Shown in pieces: positions 52,077-60,981 of a stretch of DNA of 64,000 nucleotides. The stretch comes from CAJQLB01 sp905479065 (lineage in GTDB: Bacteria; Bacteroidota; Bacteroidia; Flavobacteriales; Flavobacteriaceae): assembly GCA_943846735.1 (NCBI GenBank), contig OX044364.1:1-64000 (forward strand), given 5' to 3'. Position numbers and translations under genes: made by a program. How positions within the stretch are numbered: position 1 is the first letter of the stretch; every line of letters begins with the position of its first letter. The notes below the pieces were generated by a model. That model was not told the origin of the DNA, did not search any database, and saw only the letters and a list, made by a program, of their open reading frames with translations.

Positions 52077-53744
52077 CTAGATTAAATAGCGCCGAAGTTG
52101 TGCCTCCCATGGTCTTAGATTATTAGAAGAGTGATTGCTGTTATAATTTGAAATAACTAAATGTGATTCTTTAATATCTGTATCAATGTGTTCTGTCGTT
52201 TGAGTTTCATCGCTAAAATTTAAGAGAACGATATAAGAATCTGAATTACCCCAACGTTTGTATACAAACAGATTCTCATCTGCTTCATTTAGGCAAAGAT
52301 ATTCGCCATATACTAGCACATTATTAATCTTTCTAATTGCAATCATTTTTCTGTAAAAATTCAATATAGAATTAGGGTCATTTTCTTGATTTGCAACATT
52401 TATTTTTTCATAATTTGGATTAACCCTTAACCAAGGATTAGCGCCTGAAAATCCGGCATTTATTTTATTGTTCCATTGCATTGGTGTTCTAGCATTATCT
52501 CGGCTTTGCCTATGAACAAGTTTTAAAAATTCATCCATGTTTTCGCCTCTTTTAATGGCGTCGTTCCAACTACCCAAAGTTTCAACATCATTATAGTAGT
52601 CTATAGATGGATAAGCAACGTTTGTCATACCTATTTCATCACCTTGATAGATGTATGTTGTGCCTCGCATGGTAAGTAATAGCATGGCAAGTAATTTTGC
52701 CGAATTAGAATGATGTTCAATATCATCATTCCCAAACCGAGAAACCATTCGAGAAAAATCATGATTTCCTAAAAAGATACTTCCCCATCCTTTTTCCTTA
52801 AGTTTTTTGTCCCAATCATTAAATACTTTTTTAAACTTTGGAAGAGGTATATCAATTGGGTCGTATTTACCACCTGCACCATTATCAATAAACATATGGT
52901 CAAAATGAAAAATCATGTTGAGCTCATCTCTATCTTCATGTACGTAATCTAAACCATTACTTAAATTAATTCCAGGGCCTTCGCCAACAGTCATAATATC
53001 ATATTTTGACAATACTTTTTTGTTGAGTTCATTGAGGTATTCATGAATACGTGGGCCATTAGCATAGTAGTTTTTTATGGTTCTACCGTAGTCTTTTGGA
53101 TATTCGGTATCTGGGAAATCAAGTTGTTTAGATATAAGCGATATCACATCCATCCTAAAACCATCTACTCCTTTTTTACACCAGAATTCTACAATATCAT
53201 GTATTTCTTCTCTTACCTTAGGATTTTCCCAATTTAAATCGGGCTGTTTTTTGGTAAATAGATGTAAGAAGTATTCCTCTGTAATATCATCCTTTAACCA
53301 AGCAGATCCACTAAAAAATGAAACCCAATTATTTGGTTCTTTATCGTTTTTAGCCGGTTTCCAAAAGTAATAATCGCGATAGGGATTGTCTTTTGATTTT
53401 CTAGATTCTTTAAACCATTCATGTTCGTCTGAACTGTGATTAAGAACCAGGTCCATGACCAGTTTTAGACCTCGGTCATGCATACATTCTAATAATTTAT
53501 CAAAAGCATCTGATCCACCGAAATCCTCTGATATAGCTCTGTAATTTGAAATATCATAACCATTATCGTCATTAGGTGATTTGTAAACAGGACATAGCCA
53601 AATAATATCTACTCCAAGTGATTTTATGTAATCCAATTTTTCGATGATACCGTGAATATCACCAATACCATTTTCTGAAGTATCCTTGTAAGATCGTGGG
53701 TAAATTTGATAGACGATACCTTCCTTCCACCAAGATGTTTTCAT
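52077..53744 (-). CDS. GH13 alpha-glucosidase (oligo-1,6-glucosidase type)
   Basis: 555 residues, no signal peptide, cytosolic. GH13 conserved regions: VMDLVLNHSSDEH (I), GFRMDVISLI with the nucleophile Asp (II), TVGEGPG with the acid/base Glu (III), FLGNHD (IV), and QPDLNWENP before region II. Val after the catalytic Asp (MDVI) is typical of alpha-1,6-acting oligo-1,6-glucosidases and trehalose-6-phosphate hydrolases rather than alpha-1,4 enzymes. Follows the symporter by 24 bp on the same transcript. Confidence 0.9.
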   Translation of the reverse strand: MKTSWWKEGIVYQIYPRSYKDTSENGIGDIHGIIEKLDYIKSLGVDIIWLCPVYKSPNDDNGYDISNYRAISEDFGGSDAFDKLLECMHDRGLKLVMDLVLNHSSDEHEWFKESRKSKDNPYRDYYFWKPAKNDKEPNNWVSFFSGSAWLKDDITEEYFLHLFTKKQPDLNWENPKVREEIHDIVEFWCKKGVDGFRMDVISLISKQLDFPDTEYPKDYGRTIKNYYANGPRIHEYLNELNKKVLSKYDIMTVGEGPGINLSNGLDYVHEDRDELNMIFHFDHMFIDNGAGGKYDPIDIPLPKFKKVFNDWDKKLKEKGWGSIFLGNHDFSRMVSRFGNDDIEHHSNSAKLLAMLLLTMRGTTYIYQGDEIGMTNVAYPSIDYYNDVETLGSWNDAIKRGENMDEFLKLVHRQSRDNARTPMQWNNKINAGFSGANPWLRVNPNYEKINVANQENDPNSILNFYRKMIAIRKINNVLVYGEYLCLNEADENLFVYKRWGNSDSYIVLLNFSDETQTTEHIDTDIKESHLVISNYNSNHSSNNLRPWEAQLRRYLI

Positions 53745-53768
53745 AAATAAATACTTAAAATGGACATT

Positions 53769-55424
53769 TTAAAATATCACGTAAGTGGCTAAAACTAGTA
53801 TAACAATAAACAATCCTACCGGTAATGTATATTTCCAAGGTGTTGTGTCAATAATTTCTGTCACTTGAGGAATATAAATTTCTTCATCTTTTTTAGGCTT
53901 TACAAGTCTAAAAATTAACATAATGAGCATATTAATAACAAATAATATTCCCATAACATGTAAGAAATGCGGATAAGCTTTAGCTTTTATAATTGCTATT
54001 TCATTAGTGTTAGAAATACCATTAGCTGTGGCTTCTGAAACTGCGGCTTCAATGGTATTAGGTCCTAAATAAAGCAAACTAAATAAGTACATTAAAACAC
54101 CAGCAATTAGTACGGTTTTTGCACCGGTTGCAGGCACTCTTTTAGAAATAATTCCGGTTAAAACTACTGCCAAAATAGGGACACTTAAACTTCCTAAAGC
54201 TTGTTGTATATAACTAAATAGGCCATCAGGTGCATTAGCTATAAATGGTGCAATACTCATGCTTATTAATGCGAGAATTAGACCGGCAATTTTTCCAGCT
54301 TTAACTGATTGTTTTTCTGTTGAATTCTTATTAAAATTTTGTTTGTATAAATCAGAACCAAAAAGTGTTGCACTACTATTTAGTAAACTGTTAAATGAAC
54401 TTAATACTGCGCCAAATAATACTGCAGCAAAGAAGCCAATAAATGCTGTTGGTAAAACTTTTTTAACTAATGCAGGATATGCTTGATCTGTATTTTCTAG
54501 ATTTCCTTCAAAAACGTGCCATGCAATTATTCCCGGCAATACAACAATTACAGGAATTAAAAATTTTACAAATGCTGCAGCTATCATCCCTTTTTGTCCT
54601 TCTGCTAAATTCTTAGCACCAAATACACGTTGTAATATAGATTGGTTAGTTCCCCAATAATAAATTTGTGCTATCATCATACCAGTGAAAATTGTTCCAA
54701 AGGGAATTGACGAAGTCACATCACCTACGGCATTAAATTTTTCAGGATTGCTATTCCATAGTGTATTAAGACCATCCATTACACTACCGTTACCAATAAC
54801 ACTCAATCCAAAGAAGGGTATTAGAAGTCCACCTATCATTAATCCTACAGCGTTTATTAAATCTGAGACTGCAACCGCTTTTAATCCACCAAAGATGGCA
54901 TAAATAATTCCTATGATACCAATGCTCCAAACGCATAGCCAAATAACTGCAGACTGCGACATACCAAATAACTCAGGCAAGTCAAACATGGTGCTAAACG
55001 CTAAAGATCCGGAATATAAAATTGTAGGTAATAAAACAATTCCAAATGCAATTAAAAATAAGACAGCCATTATAGCTCTTGTTCCCTGATCAAAACGCCC
55101 TTCAATGAATTCCGGAATCGTAGTAATACCAGAACTCATGTATTTCGGTAATAGAAAAATAGCAGTAGCAATAATCGCAATTGCTGCTAGTGTTTCCCAT
55201 GCCATGACTAAAATTCCTTCAGAGAAAGCTTGTCCATTAAGTCCAACGATTTGTTCAGCAGAGAGATTAGTGAGTAAAAGAGAACCTGCAATAGTTAATG
55301 CACCAAGACTTCTTCCACCAAGGTAAAATCCGTCAGCTGAGGTTTCATCTGTTTTTCGTGTTGCATACCATGCAATTACAGCAACAAGTACTGTGAATCC
55401 AACAAAGGAGATAATTGAGAGCAT
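53769..55424 (-). CDS. Sodium:sugar symporter (SSS family, SglT-like)
   Basis: 551 residues, about 14 membrane helices. SSS motifs: SADGFYLGGRSLGALTIAGSLLLTNLSAEQIVGLNG, GIVLLPTILY, IYAIFGGLKAVAVSDLINA, YWGTNQSILQRVFGAKN, SFNSLLNSSATLFGSDLY. Close to glucose/galactose SglT-type transporters. Takes up a sugar or oligosaccharide with Na+ and feeds the GH13 enzyme. First gene of its operon. Confidence 0.92.
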   Translation of the reverse strand: MLSIISFVGFTVLVAVIAWYATRKTDETSADGFYLGGRSLGALTIAGSLLLTNLSAEQIVGLNGQAFSEGILVMAWETLAAIAIIATAIFLLPKYMSSGITTIPEFIEGRFDQGTRAIMAVLFLIAFGIVLLPTILYSGSLAFSTMFDLPELFGMSQSAVIWLCVWSIGIIGIIYAIFGGLKAVAVSDLINAVGLMIGGLLIPFFGLSVIGNGSVMDGLNTLWNSNPEKFNAVGDVTSSIPFGTIFTGMMIAQIYYWGTNQSILQRVFGAKNLAEGQKGMIAAAFVKFLIPVIVVLPGIIAWHVFEGNLENTDQAYPALVKKVLPTAFIGFFAAVLFGAVLSSFNSLLNSSATLFGSDLYKQNFNKNSTEKQSVKAGKIAGLILALISMSIAPFIANAPDGLFSYIQQALGSLSVPILAVVLTGIISKRVPATGAKTVLIAGVLMYLFSLLYLGPNTIEAAVSEATANGISNTNEIAIIKAKAYPHFLHVMGILFVINMLIMLIFRLVKPKKDEEIYIPQVTEIIDTTPWKYTLPVGLFIVILVLATYVIF

Positions 55425-55522
55425 TTATATATAAGTTAGTTAGTATGTGTGTAGTTAAATAAAAATGAATTTTTCGCTCAAAATTTAAGAGATATTACTG
55501 CTAATTTAGTTAAAAATTTTGA
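55425..55522. other. Intergenic, symporter leader
   Basis: About 100 bp upstream of the symporter start, AT-rich; probably its promoter region, next to the array boundary. Confidence 0.4.
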
Positions 55523-55623
55523 TACTAACTCTATTGCGTAATCTACATTTACTCCCCCTTGTTCAGCAGCGAGGAAATTCCGAAAGTAATTTTAGAAGCA
55601 ATGAACTATACACGTTGTTGTAG
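55523..55623 (-). repeat. attC-like site, terminal, partly degenerate
   Basis: Right box GTTGTAG (55617-55623) after TATACAC, pairing over 10 nt with TACCTACAAC at 56044-56053. The left box is unclear (TACTAAC at 55523-55529 is nearest). Marks the downstream limit of sub-array III. Confidence 0.6.
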
Positions 55624-55627
55624 GTAG

Positions 55628-56030
55628 TTTTTATTCATTTGAATTAATAATTCTTCCATTGATTCATTTAAATCAAATTCGTTTTCATATTCCACACTAT
55701 AAGTCGAACTTCCAGAAGCAGTAGTTGAATACTCAGCGTTTTTTTTTCGCAAGTAAATAATTGGGATTTTTTTAGCAAAAGCATAACCGATTTCAATTCC
55801 AACACCAATTGATTTTGTCGTTAATTCAGCAATTAGGAAATCAGAATCATTAATTTCATTAAATGCTGTTTACATCATTTCTTTTTCTTGATTTGCTCTA
55901 AAATTATACCTGTCCACAAAAACGAGTAATTCAATATTACTTTTTTCAAATAGCTTTTTCAAACTCTCTACTTCGATGTCGAATAGTTTTCTATTTAAAT
56001 AACTTATGGCTAAATATCCTTTTTTTCATA
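55628..56030 (-). pseudogene. Nucleoside 2-deoxyribosyltransferase-like, broken
   Basis: Minus-strand frame reading KGYLAISYLNRKLFDIEVESL, KSNIELLVFVDRYNFRANQEKEMM, TAA, then TAFNEINDSDFLIAELTTKSIGVGIEIGYAFAKKIPIIYLRKK. The pattern (ND.DFLIAELT.KSIGVGIEIGYA) is that of nucleoside 2-deoxyribosyltransferase/DUF4406 proteins. It has an in-frame stop in the middle and a frameshift near the start (MKKRIF is in another frame). Clean cassette ends remain. Confidence 0.7.
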
Positions 56031-56046
56031 GAGATTTCCAAATTAC

Positions 56047-56177
56047 CTACAACGGTCTCGGCTATGAGTAGTTACGTGGGTTAGCACTTAACCTTGCAAG
56101 TACGGACCAAACTGAAAATCCGCGAGGATTTTCAGAAATAGGCGAGAACAAGCAATTACTTATAGCCATTGTTGTGC
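56047..56177 (-). repeat. attC-like site
   Basis: Left box CTACAAC (56047-56053) then GGTCTCGGCTATGAGTAG, right box GTTGTGC (56171-56177) after TTATAGCCATT. Apical stem GAAAATCCGCGAGGATTTTC. Right box pairs over 9 nt with 56792-56800. Confidence 0.8.
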
Positions 56178-56187
56178 GTTCGTACTT

Positions 56188-56706
56188 TTATTTAGATTTA
56201 TGTACTTCAAGTTCGATTTCAACCATAAATTCAGGTAATGCTAACCCCTTTACTTCAAGCCAAGAGCCAGTTGGAAATCCGTTTTTATAAATTTCAGCTC
56301 GATATGCTGATTTTTCCAACATTTGTGCCATATCAGTTGTAAAAATGTCTTCTTTTACAACATCGTCAAATGTGCAACCAAAATGTTTTAATATTTTTTC
56401 CAAATCAGCATAACAGTTTTTCATCTGCTGTTCGATATCGCCAATAGCAGTTGGGTTTCCTTCATTATCCATACTCACAGCTCCAGAAACTTTAATGCTA
56501 TTTCCAATTTTTACAGCGTGGGAATATCCGTAAGCTTTTTCCACTTCTGGTCTTAACAGAAAATATTCAGGTTTTTCGGATTCAACTATTAATTCTTTTT
56601 CAACTTGTTTCGTTTCTTCCTTTTGTTTTTGTTCACAACTTTTGAATACAAAAGCGAATGCAGAAAGTGTTGCGAGTAAAGTCAGTCGTTTAGTTAGTTT
56701 TTTCAT
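56188..56706 (-). CDS. RidA/YjgF-family lipoprotein
   Basis: 172 residues; lipoprotein signal (FAFVFKSCEQK), charged linker, then a RidA fold: YGYSHAVKIGNSIKVSGAVSMDNEGNP, QQMKNCYADLEKILKHFGCTFDDVVKEDIF, FPTGSWLEVKGLALPEFMVEIELEV. The catalytic Arg of true imine deaminases (normally in R.A......LP) is not present at this place (GSWLEVKGLALPE), so it belongs to the wider family. Role outside the cytoplasm unknown. Confidence 0.85.
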   Translation of the reverse strand: MKKLTKRLTLLATLSAFAFVFKSCEQKQKEETKQVEKELIVESEKPEYFLLRPEVEKAYGYSHAVKIGNSIKVSGAVSMDNEGNPTAIGDIEQQMKNCYADLEKILKHFGCTFDDVVKEDIFTTDMAQMLEKSAYRAEIYKNGFPTGSWLEVKGLALPEFMVEIELEVHKSK

Positions 56707-56793
56707 ATTTCTGATTATTTAGTGCCTACTTTGGTCGGTTTTCGGCTATACCATTTCTTTTTTTTAATCAATTTCGTCATTTTTGGGTATGAC

Positions 56794-56920
56794 GCACAAC
56801 GGTTTGGGTATGAGCAGTAGCTCTCCCAATAATCGTTCTTTAATTTATTTGGTTCGTTTTTTAATTCTCATTTTCCAATCGGAGAATGATCTAAGCTATT
56901 GCTTATACCCGTTGTTGTAC
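56794..56920 (-). repeat. attC-like site
   Basis: Left box GCACAAC (56794-56800) then GGTTTGGGTATGAGCAGTAGCT, right box GTTGTAC (56914-56920) after AGCTATTGCTTATACCC. Outer arms GGGTATGAGCAGTAGCT / AGCTATTGCTTATACCC pair nearly fully; apex CTCATTTTCCAATCGGAGAATGA. Right box pairs over 9 nt with 57492-57500. Confidence 0.82.
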
Positions 56921-56970
56921 GCTGGCATATTGTTATTCGATTGTTCTTTCTGAGAATCGATTATTAGGGA

Positions 56971-57444
56971 CTAATTTTTTAAGCCCTCAGCTATACTGTC
57001 GTAATATTCTTGTGTAAGTACCTCTGTCCAAACAGTTGGTTGCTCACCGCCATATAAAGCCAAATACGTTACATCATTTTCCTTAGAAGAGGAATGCCAG
57101 TGCTCGATACCTTTTGGGCACCTGATTACGTCACCTTTTTTGAGAATTACGGCCTCTTTACCTCTCTCCTGATAATAGGCCTCTCCATCTACCATTATTA
57201 AAACCTGTACCGAACCATGCTTATGCCAATCCAATGTGGAGTTAGCTTTAAAGGTTGCTTTTGTGATGTTATAACCCAATTCGGCATCATCATGAATTAT
57301 GGCATTCAACCAGGCTTCCCCAATGTAATGGGTATTTGGCGCCTTTGTGCCCTCAGTAAGATAGGAGGAAACGCTATAATCTGAACTTTGAGCGAATAAG
57401 TAAATAGGGGCTAAGATAAATAGGGTGACAATTGAATTTTTCAT
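56971..57444 (-). CDS. Secreted cupin protein
   Basis: 157 residues from ATG 57442-57444 (MKNSIVTLFILAPIYLFAQ signal). One cupin: STLDWHKHGSVQVLIMVDGEAYYQERG, KKGDVIRCPKGIEHWHSSS (His ligands HKH, HWH). Similar to carboxymuconolactone-type cupins in flavobacteria; substrate unknown. Confidence 0.83.
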   Translation of the reverse strand: MKNSIVTLFILAPIYLFAQSSDYSVSSYLTEGTKAPNTHYIGEAWLNAIIHDDAELGYNITKATFKANSTLDWHKHGSVQVLIMVDGEAYYQERGKEAVILKKGDVIRCPKGIEHWHSSSKENDVTYLALYGGEQPTVWTEVLTQEYYDSIAEGLKN

Positions 57445-57493
57445 TTTTTCTATTAAAATAATCATTTTCTGAATTCGATCATGGTTTGCTTGC

Positions 57494-57628
57494 GTACAAC
57501 GGTTTTGTGTATGGTTAGTTGCGTGTTTCAGTAACTAATTTAGTAAATAAAAACGAACGCGAGAAAATTCCGAAGGAATTTTCCAAATAATCACTAGCCA
57601 AAGCAATTAAATATAAACGTTGTTGCCA
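57494..57628 (-). repeat. attC-like site, AATTCCGAAGGAATT family
   Basis: Left box GTACAAC (57494-57500), right box GTTGCCA (57622-57628). About 90% like the site at 43131-43265 across the centre (GAAAATTCCGAAGGAATTTTC, CACTAGCCAAAGCAATTA). Confidence 0.8.
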
Positions 57629-58097
57629 TTTCGTTGTTTTTTTCGTATAATTAAATATGAATTTACCAGAAGAATTTTATCAGATAATTATTTTAATAAT
57701 TGCTATAAGTGTACTTTGGACTTTTGCAATTTTCTTTACCAAAAGAGGAAAAAACTTTCGAAGTAGTAGAAACAAAAGAGCAAGAAGACAGTTATAATCA
57801 GCCGAATTCTCTTTATGTATAATAGCAATTGGCAAATACTTTTATTATTTGCTTTCTTTCTATAGATTTCGAGTGAGTTATATCAACGTTATATTCCGTA
57901 ATCATATTCAATTCAGTTTCCGTTCCGCAAACGAGCTAAAAATTCCGCTCTATTTTTCATTCAAAGTTTGAGTAAGGATTCAGCGTGCTTTTTGAAATTC
58001 AGCAGAAGAGTTTTTCTGTTTTATCTTTCTTAAATCTCAAAAAAAAAATTCGAAAAAAAACAAACTTTTTTTGTTTCCGATTCGATTCCACAATGAA
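57629..58097. other. Cassette with little coding content
   Basis: Unit bounded by GTTGCCATT and AATGCCAAC (8 of 9 pairing). It holds one small plus-strand frame (57657-57797) and then 300 bp of AT-rich sequence with no minus-strand gene. Poly-A/T runs near 58038-58072 could form a weak hairpin. Either a decayed gene or a non-coding cassette. Confidence 0.5.
57657..57797 (+). CDS. 46-residue membrane peptide
   Basis: MNLPEEFYQI then one hydrophobic helix (IILIIAISVLWTFAIFF) and a very basic tail (TKRGKNFRSSRNKRARRQL). This N-out/C-in positive-inside pattern is a credible small membrane protein, and the ATG is well placed 29 bp after the site. It runs against the array direction. Small size makes the call uncertain. 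Confidence 0.45.
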   Translation: MNLPEEFYQIIILIIAISVLWTFAIFFTKRGKNFRSSRNKRARRQL

Positions 58098-58229
58098 TGC
58101 CAACGTGTTCGTGTATGGCTTGTTGCGTTGGCAAGAACTAAGTTAATAAAAGAAACCTAACCAAAAGGGAAATCCGCAGGATTTTCTGAGTACACACAAA
58201 CTAGCAATTGGTTATATACGTTGTTGTAA
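58098..58229 (-). repeat. attC-like site
   Basis: Left box TGCCAAC (58098-58104), right box GTTGTAA (58223-58229) after TTATATAC. Apex GGAAATCCGCAGGATTTTC. Right box pairs over 9 nt with 59773-59781. Confidence 0.8.
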
Positions 58230-58241
58230 AATGTTTTTTAG

Positions 58242-59696
58242 TTACCAAGCAAAAGCAGTAATTTGATTTTGTTCATTGAATTTGAAATCGAAGCAAGGAG
58301 TTAATTCTTCAATTACTCCATTTTTTGATTCCAATAATATATCATAGGTATAATCCTTATATTCTAAAGTATGTACTAATTTATAATCTATAAACTCTTT
58401 TTGCATTTCATTAAAATAATATTTAAAACGCTGATGTTTAAGTGTATCTGGTATATTAGTTTTGATAAAAGCATCTAATGTAGGTGTAATTTGTTCCGAA
58501 TTATTATTTAATAATATCGATACAAATTTATTTATGATAGCCATTCTTTCATTAGGTTCTTCACCTGCAACATATTTAGTACTGTTCATTTTTGGAACTA
58601 TGGGATTGTAGCTCTCATCAAAAATTAATTTTTCCAATTCTTTACCAATATTTTTTGTATCATACCTAAGTTGGTTGGTCATATAGATAATTACGGTGTG
58701 TCTTTCCTCTGGTAACCTAATAAGCTCAGCATAGAAAACACCGTTAGAGCCTCTATGCGAAATCTTTTTAGTATTTCGGTCACTTTTAGAAATCCACCAA
58801 CCATATCCATAGTAAATATCCTCATTTTCATTCACTAAAACGTGAGGATAAACTAAGGTTTCAAATGATCTTTTTTCGATAATCACGTTCTCGTTTAAAG
58901 CAGCGTACCACTTATATAAATCTGATGGTGTCGATAAAATGCCACCGTTACCTTTAAGATGATATGATACCCTGTTAGATGTTGATTCCCATTTTTCTAT
59001 ATGTGTACCACGGTCCTCTTCACATTTATAAGCGCGTGCTATTTTGGTTTCATCCCACTTTGGCAGTAGATAACCTGTCTTTTTCATTTTCGCTTTATTG
59101 AAGAGTTCTTGTTGCAAATATTCTTCATAATCAATTTGTGTTATTATTTCAATAATAATGGTTAAAATGGTATATCCAATATTGGAATATTTAAAATCAC
59201 TTCCCGGAGAAAAGTCTAAAGATGAACTGAAAATTTTTGCTAATAATTCTTCTTTTTCAGTTGGAAAAAAATCACCACCATCAAGGTTTGCTACTACGCC
59301 TGAAGTATGGGTAAGCAATTGATGAATAGTTATGTTTTTTTTGTCAGCAGGGACATTCGCAAAGAAGTTTGATAAAGAATCTTCTACAGATAATCTTCCT
59401 TCCTCCTGTAGTTTAAGGATTGCTGTGGCTGTAAATTGTTTAGTTATTGAACCCGTTGTGAAAATTGTTTCTTCGGTAATTGCAAGATTTTCATTTCGGT
59501 TGGCTAATCCAAACCCTCCAGAAAAGATTACTTTTCCCTCTTGAGCGATTAACACACTTCCTGAAACACCATTTTTATTACATTCTTTAAGGTATGATTC
59601 AATTCTATTTTTTAGATTTTTTTCAGTTTGATTTGATTCTTTACAAGAAGTAAACAGTGTAATGATTCCAACTATGGAAATTAGCATTCTTTTCAT
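58242..59696 (-). CDS. Serine hydrolase, beta-lactamase/class C-like lipoprotein
   Basis: 484 residues; lipoprotein signal (IITLFTSCKES). Catalytic motifs: S-x-x-K in TTGSITKQFTATAI (about residue 83), Y-x-N as KYSNIGY, and HRGSNG for the third box. N-terminal domain about 320 residues, then a C-terminal lipocalin-like DUF. Periplasmic D-Ala-peptidase or esterase type; not a true antibiotic resistance enzyme by sequence alone. Confidence 0.9.
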   Translation of the reverse strand: MKRMLISIVGIITLFTSCKESNQTEKNLKNRIESYLKECNKNGVSGSVLIAQEGKVIFSGGFGLANRNENLAITEETIFTTGSITKQFTATAILKLQEEGRLSVEDSLSNFFANVPADKKNITIHQLLTHTSGVVANLDGGDFFPTEKEELLAKIFSSSLDFSPGSDFKYSNIGYTILTIIIEIITQIDYEEYLQQELFNKAKMKKTGYLLPKWDETKIARAYKCEEDRGTHIEKWESTSNRVSYHLKGNGGILSTPSDLYKWYAALNENVIIEKRSFETLVYPHVLVNENEDIYYGYGWWISKSDRNTKKISHRGSNGVFYAELIRLPEERHTVIIYMTNQLRYDTKNIGKELEKLIFDESYNPIVPKMNSTKYVAGEEPNERMAIINKFVSILLNNNSEQITPTLDAFIKTNIPDTLKHQRFKYYFNEMQKEFIDYKLVHTLEYKDYTYDILLESKNGVIEELTPCFDFKFNEQNQITAFAW

Positions 59697-59774
59697 TTAA
59701 TAAACTAGTCTTAGATTGATTTACGTATATGACTGATGTGCTTGTTTTATGTTACAAACTTTCTTCAAAATGTT

Positions 59775-59840
59775 TTACAACGGTTTAGCTATTAGCAGTA
59801 GTGACCCGTAGGGCGCTATTGCTAATAGGTTTTGTTATGC
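59775..59840 (-). repeat. attC-like site, short
   Basis: 66 bp: left box TTACAAC, stem CTATTAGCA / TGCTAATAG around GTAGTGACCCGTAGGGCGCTAT, right box GTTATGC. Loop resembles those at 63379 and 63875 (GTGACC..., GGGAGC). Right box pairs over 9 nt with 60829-60837. Confidence 0.8.
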
Positions 59841-59844
59841 CCTT

Positions 59845-60744
59845 TTATTTTTCTTTTAGCAAATAATATTCTTTACCATTTTCTTTTTTGGGGAGAATGT
59901 CGTATTTATTGCTATTTAATAATTCTATTGCTTTTTCAAACTGAATAACTTCCCCATTTTCTAACTTAAATGTAGAAGTAGGATCAATCATAATTCCATC
60001 TGCAGGTGGAGCTTCTACAATAGGTTCTTTACCATCCAATGCATTCTGAATAGAATTTGAAATCTGATGTCCAATTTGAGGGAAGCCACCGCTTATGTGG
60101 TCATAATAGTTTCCATTTTTATCAATTACAATATTTGTGGGATATCCAGAAATCTTAAATAAATCACATATTTCTTTTTTATCAGAAACAAGAGGATATT
60201 TTATCGGGTGTTTTGTTAAAAAAACATCTACTTTTTCTTGCTTTTCAAATGTGATGGATGCAAAAACTACATTGGTGTCATTTTTATACTTTTCATAAAC
60301 TTCATTCAGCTCTGGAATTTCAGCAATACAGGGTTTACAGGCAGCAAACCAAAAGTTCAATACAACTACTTTCCCTTTGGAGTTTTCGGCTGAAATCAGA
60401 TTACCGTTTGAATCTTTCATAACAAAACTCGGTACGCTTTTCCCAATAAGGTCTGAACTATTTCCAGATGTTGTCATTTCTGACATCATTTTCTTTTCTT
60501 CCTCAGTTGCTTTTCTAAGCTGCATGTAGAGTAAGTTTCCTTCTTCATCGTTAACAGGATCCATGGTCCATTCTCCGGAATTCATTAATTCCATAAGCTT
60601 GAACATTTCTACTTTGTTTCCTGATTCATCTTTAATAACTGTGTTTTCATCAATCATAACTGCTCCTTCGGGGATTTCTTGTGAGTATCCATACTGAAAG
60701 GATATAAGTAATGCTGTAAGGATGAAAAATAGTGTTCGTTTCAT
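59845..60744 (-). CDS. TlpA-type thiol-disulfide oxidoreductase with duplicated flanking motif
   Basis: 299 residues with signal peptide (FQYGYSQ). The centre (about 95-245) is a TlpA/ResA thioredoxin: VPSFVMKDSNGNLISAENSKGKVVVLNFWFAACKPCIAEIPELNEVYEKY, active site CKPC, and SGYPTNIVIDKNG with cis-Pro. It is framed by two related 35-residue motifs: MIDENTVIKDESGNKVEMFKLMELMNSGEWTMDP near the start and MIDPTSTFKLENGEVIQFEKAIELLNSNKYDILP at the end. Envelope redox protein; partner unknown. Confidence 0.87.
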   Translation of the reverse strand: MKRTLFFILTALLISFQYGYSQEIPEGAVMIDENTVIKDESGNKVEMFKLMELMNSGEWTMDPVNDEEGNLLYMQLRKATEEEKKMMSEMTTSGNSSDLIGKSVPSFVMKDSNGNLISAENSKGKVVVLNFWFAACKPCIAEIPELNEVYEKYKNDTNVVFASITFEKQEKVDVFLTKHPIKYPLVSDKKEICDLFKISGYPTNIVIDKNGNYYDHISGGFPQIGHQISNSIQNALDGKEPIVEAPPADGIMIDPTSTFKLENGEVIQFEKAIELLNSNKYDILPKKENGKEYYLLKEK

Positions 60745-60830
60745 ATTAATAACCTTTTTAAATTAATTCTGTAATAGTATTATTTAAATCTTACAACTGA
60801 GTTAATAGTAAGTTAAATGATGTTAATTGG

Positions 60831-60963
60831 GCATAACGGTCTCGTATAACCGTCAGTTACGGGTTTATATGCGTTAATTTTCGGTTTAGCACTGACGCTC
60901 GCAATGCCGCGTGGATTCGGACGTAGTCGAATCCGCCGTAATTGCGGTTATACATTGTTGGCA
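60831..60963 (-). repeat. attC-like site, GTCTCGTATAACCG family
   Basis: Left box GCATAAC (60831-60837), right box GTTGGCA (60957-60963). Centre almost the same as at 38288 and 38910 (GGATTCGGACGTAGTCGAATCCG). Right box pairs over 10 nt with 61474-61483. Confidence 0.82.
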
Positions 60964-60981
60964 ATAGTGTTTTATTTTCAA

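Noticed and set aside
58242..59696. Antibiotic-resistance beta-lactamase in a cassette
   Set aside because: SxxK and YxN are present, but the protein has the long C-terminal domain of general serine hydrolases/esterases; resistance cannot be claimed.
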